This document shows positions 2,116-5,030 of a stretch of DNA of 5,030 nt, piece after piece. Where the stretch lies: positions 1 through 5,030 of the forward strand of contig CAZSAL010000089.1 in NCBI GenBank assembly GCA_964604825.1, given 5' to 3'. The DNA comes from CAZSAL01 sp964604825 (GTDB lineage Bacteria; Elusimicrobiota; Elusimicrobia; 2-01-FULL-59-12). The stretch's first letter is position 1, and every line of letters starts with the position of its first letter. The translations under genes and the position numbers were made by a program. The notes under the pieces were generated by a model that searched no databases, had not been told where the DNA came from, and saw nothing but the letters and a program-made list of their open reading frames with translations.

Positions 2116-5013
2116 ATGGCTAAAGACTACAAAAATACGCTCAATCTGCCCCAGACCGGCTTTCCAATGAAAGCCGACCTCATCTCGCGTGAACCTGAGC
2201 GTTTGAAGAAATGGGCTGCCGCAAAACTTTACGAGAATATCCAAAGGCAGCGCGCTGGCGCCCAAAAATTTGTCCTCCACGACGGCCCCCCCTTCGCAAA
2301 CGGAGACGTCCATATCGGTACCGCGCTGAACAAGATCCTCAAGGACATCATCATCAAGTACAAAACCCTCCGCGGCCTCAGCGCGCCCTATATCCCCGGC
2401 TGGGATTGCCACGGCCTGCCCATCGAATTCAAGGTCACCCAGGAAATTGGCAAAAAATTCGAGGCCCATTGGCAGCAGACCCGCCAACAACACGAAAATC
2501 ATTGGGCTGGCAAGCCTGACGCCGTCGCTATCGAGGCCGGGATCAAGTACTCCGAACAGCAGAAATTCCTCTCGCCCGAGAGTATCCGCTCGGAATGCGA
2601 GAAATCCGCCCGCCATTTCATTGATGTCCAGCGCGCCCAATTTAAGCGCCTCGGCGTGCTAGGCGACTGGGACAATCCCTATCTCACCCTCAACAAGGAA
2701 TACGAGGCTAATGAGCTCCGCCTGTTCGCCGACATTGTCGAAAAAGGCTTTGTTTATCGCGGCAAAAAACCCGTTTACTGGAGCATCCCCTGCCGCACCG
2801 CCCTTGCCGAGGCTGAGGTCGAGTACAAAGACCACGTCAGCCCCAGTATCTACGTCAAATTTCCTGTCGTTGGCCGCGAAAACACATTCGTCCTCATCTG
2901 GACGACCACGCCTTGGACGTTACCCGCAAACCTCGCTGTGGCGTACAACAAGGATTTTCAATATGTTACAGTCAAGGTCGGCGAGGAAAGCTACATCCTG
3001 TTTAGCGGCCTGCTTAAATCGGTCGCCGAAAAATGCGGTTGGGGTGATGTCAAGCAATCGCCGTTTCCCACGGATGAACTTGCCCAGCTCGAATACACGC
3101 ACCCGTTTTGCAATCGCACGGGCAAGGCCTTTGCCGCTGATTTTGTTACCAGCGACACCGGCACCGGCTTTGTCCATATCGCACCTGGCCACGGACAGGA
3201 CGATTATAATCTCGGATTGAAGGTCGGCCTGCCCATATATTCGCCGGTAAACGATGACGGGAAATTTGCTTACACGGGTGATTTGCCGGTCGAGCAACAG
3301 ATGCCCAAAGAGATGGTCGGCAAATCCATTCTCGAAAAACATGGCAAGAGCGAGGCCAACGAGGCTGTTCTGCACGAGTTGCGTGCCCGCAACGCGCTGT
3401 TGCACCAGGAACCTTATTCTCACAGCTATCCCCATTGCTGGCGCAGCAAAACCCCCGTCATCTTCCGCGCCATGGCCCAATGGTTCATCGAAATTGACCA
3501 CGACAACTTTCGCCAGCGCGCCCTGGCTGAAATTGATCGCGTCAAGTGGGTCCCCGACTGGGGCGTCAACCGCATCAAAGGTGCGGTCGAAGCCCGGCCC
3601 GACTGGTGCATTTCGCGCCAGCGCACCTGGGGCGTGCCAATCCCCGCATTTTATGATGCGAAAGGCGAACCGATTCTCGACGCCCAAATCATCCGCAATA
3701 CCGCCGATTTGTTCCAAAAGCAGGGTTCCAACGCCTGGTTTGAGAAATCCGCCGCCGAACTCTGGTCGCTTCTTAAACCCAAGGATTGGCGCGGACCTGA
3801 CGCCGTTTCCAAATCCGCCGACACGCTGGACGTGTGGATTGATTCCGGTTCGTCGTCGCGCGCAGTCATCGCACAGCGCAAGGAAATTGCCGGCAAGCAC
3901 AAACATTTCCAGGCTGACGTTTACCTCGAAGGCAGCGACCAGCATCGCGGATGGTTCCAGTCATCGCTGCTGCTTTCGTTGGCCGGCAACGGGGCCGCGC
4001 CGTTCAAGACTGTTCTTACGCACGGTTTCATGGTGGACGCCGACCGTGAGAAGATTTCCAAGAGCAAACAAGGGCAGGGCGGCTACGAAAAACCGCAGAC
4101 TTCGGAAGCTTACGTAAAAAAGTACGGCGCTGACATCGTCCGCCTATGGGTTGCATCGCAGGATTACCGCAGCGATATCGTTGTGAGCGAGGAGCGCATC
4201 AACAAGGTGGGCGAGACCTATCGCGCTGTTCGCAACGCCTTGCGCTACCAACTCTCGAACCTCTACGACTTTGACCCGGCCAGACAATCCGTGCCGGACG
4301 ACAAGCTCACCGGCTTGGATCGTTGGATTCTCGGCGAATTTTCGAAACTCCAGGCCGAAGTGCTGGAAGCTTACGATAAATACGAGTTCCACGTAGTCTA
4401 TCAAAAAGTCAGCCAGTTCGTGGCCGTGGAACTCTCGGCGATTTATCACGACGTCATCAAAGATCGCCTCTACACCGACCCGGCCAATTCGCATCGCCGC
4501 CGCTCCACGCAAACCGCGCTGCACCGGCTGGTGACCGGTCTTTGCCAGATGCTCGCACCCATCCTGGCCTTTACGACCGACGAAGCATGGGAATTTGTCC
4601 CGGGAAGAACGGCGGAATCCGTCCACGAAAGCGGATTCAAGGAAGGCGCCTTCGCGTTGGAGCCGGATGAAATCGCGAAATGGGACTGGCTCAAGCAGTG
4701 GCGCGAAATTCTTTTGCCTGAACTGGAAAAGGCGCGTCAGGCCAAAACAATCGGCAAAGCGCTGGACGCCAAAATCGAAATCACGATTCCGCAGGTTCAG
4801 GACCAGGTTTCCGATGGGGATTTATTGCGCGAACTTTTGAATGTCTCGGAATTGAAAATCAAGGTTGGCGAGGCCGTTGCATTTGTCGTTTCCAAAGCCG
4901 ACGGCCAGAAATGCGAGCGTTGCTGGCATTGGGAGACGGACATTGGCAAGGACCCGGAGCATCCGACCATTTGTGGCCGCTGTGTGGAGGCTGTGAAGCA
5001 ATCAACGAAATAG
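2116..5013 (+). CDS. ileS: Isoleucyl-tRNA synthetase (class Ia)
   Basis: IleRS joins isoleucine to tRNA-Ile using ATP and hydrolyses mischarged valine; it acts in the cytoplasm. The protein has 965 residues, slightly longer than the 938 of E. coli, and looks complete. Motifs in order: N-terminal YKNTLNLPQTGFPM (5-18); the HIGH-type motif as HIGT at 66-69; PGWDCHGLPIE (94-104); the CP1 editing domain with WTTTPWTLP (262-270) and GTGFVHIAPGHGQDD (349-363); WCISRQRTWGVPIP (497-510); DVWIDSGSS (572-580); LEGSDQHRGWFQSSL (604-618); KISKS at 646-650 in place of KMSKS; a helical anticodon-binding region (about 730-890); and a C-terminal zinc site C933-C936-C953-C956. The start is fixed by the family's N terminus, but no Shine-Dalgarno site precedes it. 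Oddities are the threonine in HIGT and about six extra residues after KISKS. Long reverse-strand frames inside the gene are shadows. The next gene is not in the window. Confidence 0.98.
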   Translation: MAKDYKNTLNLPQTGFPMKADLISREPERLKKWAAAKLYENIQRQRAGAQKFVLHDGPPFANGDVHIGTALNKILKDIIIKYKTLRGLSAPYIPGWDCHGLPIEFKVTQEIGKKFEAHWQQTRQQHENHWAGKPDAVAIEAGIKYSEQQKFLSPESIRSECEKSARHFIDVQRAQFKRLGVLGDWDNPYLTLNKEYEANELRLFADIVEKGFVYRGKKPVYWSIPCRTALAEAEVEYKDHVSPSIYVKFPVVGRENTFVLIWTTTPWTLPANLAVAYNKDFQYVTVKVGEESYILFSGLLKSVAEKCGWGDVKQSPFPTDELAQLEYTHPFCNRTGKAFAADFVTSDTGTGFVHIAPGHGQDDYNLGLKVGLPIYSPVNDDGKFAYTGDLPVEQQMPKEMVGKSILEKHGKSEANEAVLHELRARNALLHQEPYSHSYPHCWRSKTPVIFRAMAQWFIEIDHDNFRQRALAEIDRVKWVPDWGVNRIKGAVEARPDWCISRQRTWGVPIPAFYDAKGEPILDAQIIRNTADLFQKQGSNAWFEKSAAELWSLLKPKDWRGPDAVSKSADTLDVWIDSGSSSRAVIAQRKEIAGKHKHFQADVYLEGSDQHRGWFQSSLLLSLAGNGAAPFKTVLTHGFMVDADREKISKSKQGQGGYEKPQTSEAYVKKYGADIVRLWVASQDYRSDIVVSEERINKVGETYRAVRNALRYQLSNLYDFDPARQSVPDDKLTGLDRWILGEFSKLQAEVLEAYDKYEFHVVYQKVSQFVAVELSAIYHDVIKDRLYTDPANSHRRRSTQTALHRLVTGLCQMLAPILAFTTDEAWEFVPGRTAESVHESGFKEGAFALEPDEIAKWDWLKQWREILLPELEKARQAKTIGKALDAKIEITIPQVQDQVSDGDLLRELLNVSELKIKVGEAVAFVVSKADGQKCERCWHWETDIGKDPEHPTICGRCVEAVKQSTK

Positions 5014-5030
5014 GTCTTGGGAGCGCGGGC

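Noticed and set aside
2920..3945. Long reverse-strand open frame (341 codons) inside ileS
   Set aside because: It lies opposite a certain IleRS gene, has no recognisable domains, and its openness follows from the codon use of the plus-strand gene. The 194- and 160-codon reverse frames (2056-2640 and 4144-4626) are dismissed for the same reason.

Overview
This window reads as bacterial chromosomal core sequence of moderate GC content. The gene set and the intergenic repeat style suggest the phylum Verrucomicrobiota, perhaps the Pedosphaera/Limisphaerales side. That assignment rests on my recollection of repeats built on GGACAGGC-N5-GCCTGTCC and of IleRS sequences with KISKS plus a short insertion. 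It was not searched.

Three protein-coding genes are supported. At the left edge, positions 401 to 1 on the minus strand hold the first 133 codons of dnaA, the replication initiator, cut by the window end. Positions 783-1121 (minus) hold a complete 112-residue PII nitrogen-regulatory protein, glnB type. Positions 2116-5013 (plus) hold a complete 965-residue isoleucyl-tRNA synthetase, ileS. The last 17 bases after ileS are too short to interpret.

Two long gene-free stretches lie between them. The first (402-782) separates glnB from dnaA. It is AT-rich near dnaA and has a tight pair of DnaA-box-like 9-mers at 700-719, one of them a full match to TTATNCACA. It is a candidate replication origin and/or a DnaA autoregulatory region. 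The second (1122-2115, about 990 bases) lies between the divergent glnB and ileS. From left to right it holds a candidate glnB promoter, a hairpin with A and T tracts on its two sides, a DnaA-box-like dyad, a possible insertion-sequence end remnant (GGTAACA repeated at 23 bases), short direct repeats and hairpins. Next comes a compact unit that looks like an independent small-RNA gene: a perfect TATAAT at 1800-1805, about 110 nucleotides of structured RNA, and a strong intrinsic terminator at 1876-1923. A pair of interspersed palindromes (1987-2059) and a candidate ileS promoter follow.

The three proteins serve replication initiation, nitrogen/energy sensing and translation, and nothing shows them to be one operon. 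glnB and dnaA share a strand but are 381 bases apart. ileS diverges from both. None of the three starts has a clear Shine-Dalgarno sequence. The most interesting item is the unassigned structured RNA upstream of ileS. The next are the candidate origin and the altered HIGH motif (HIGT) of IleRS.
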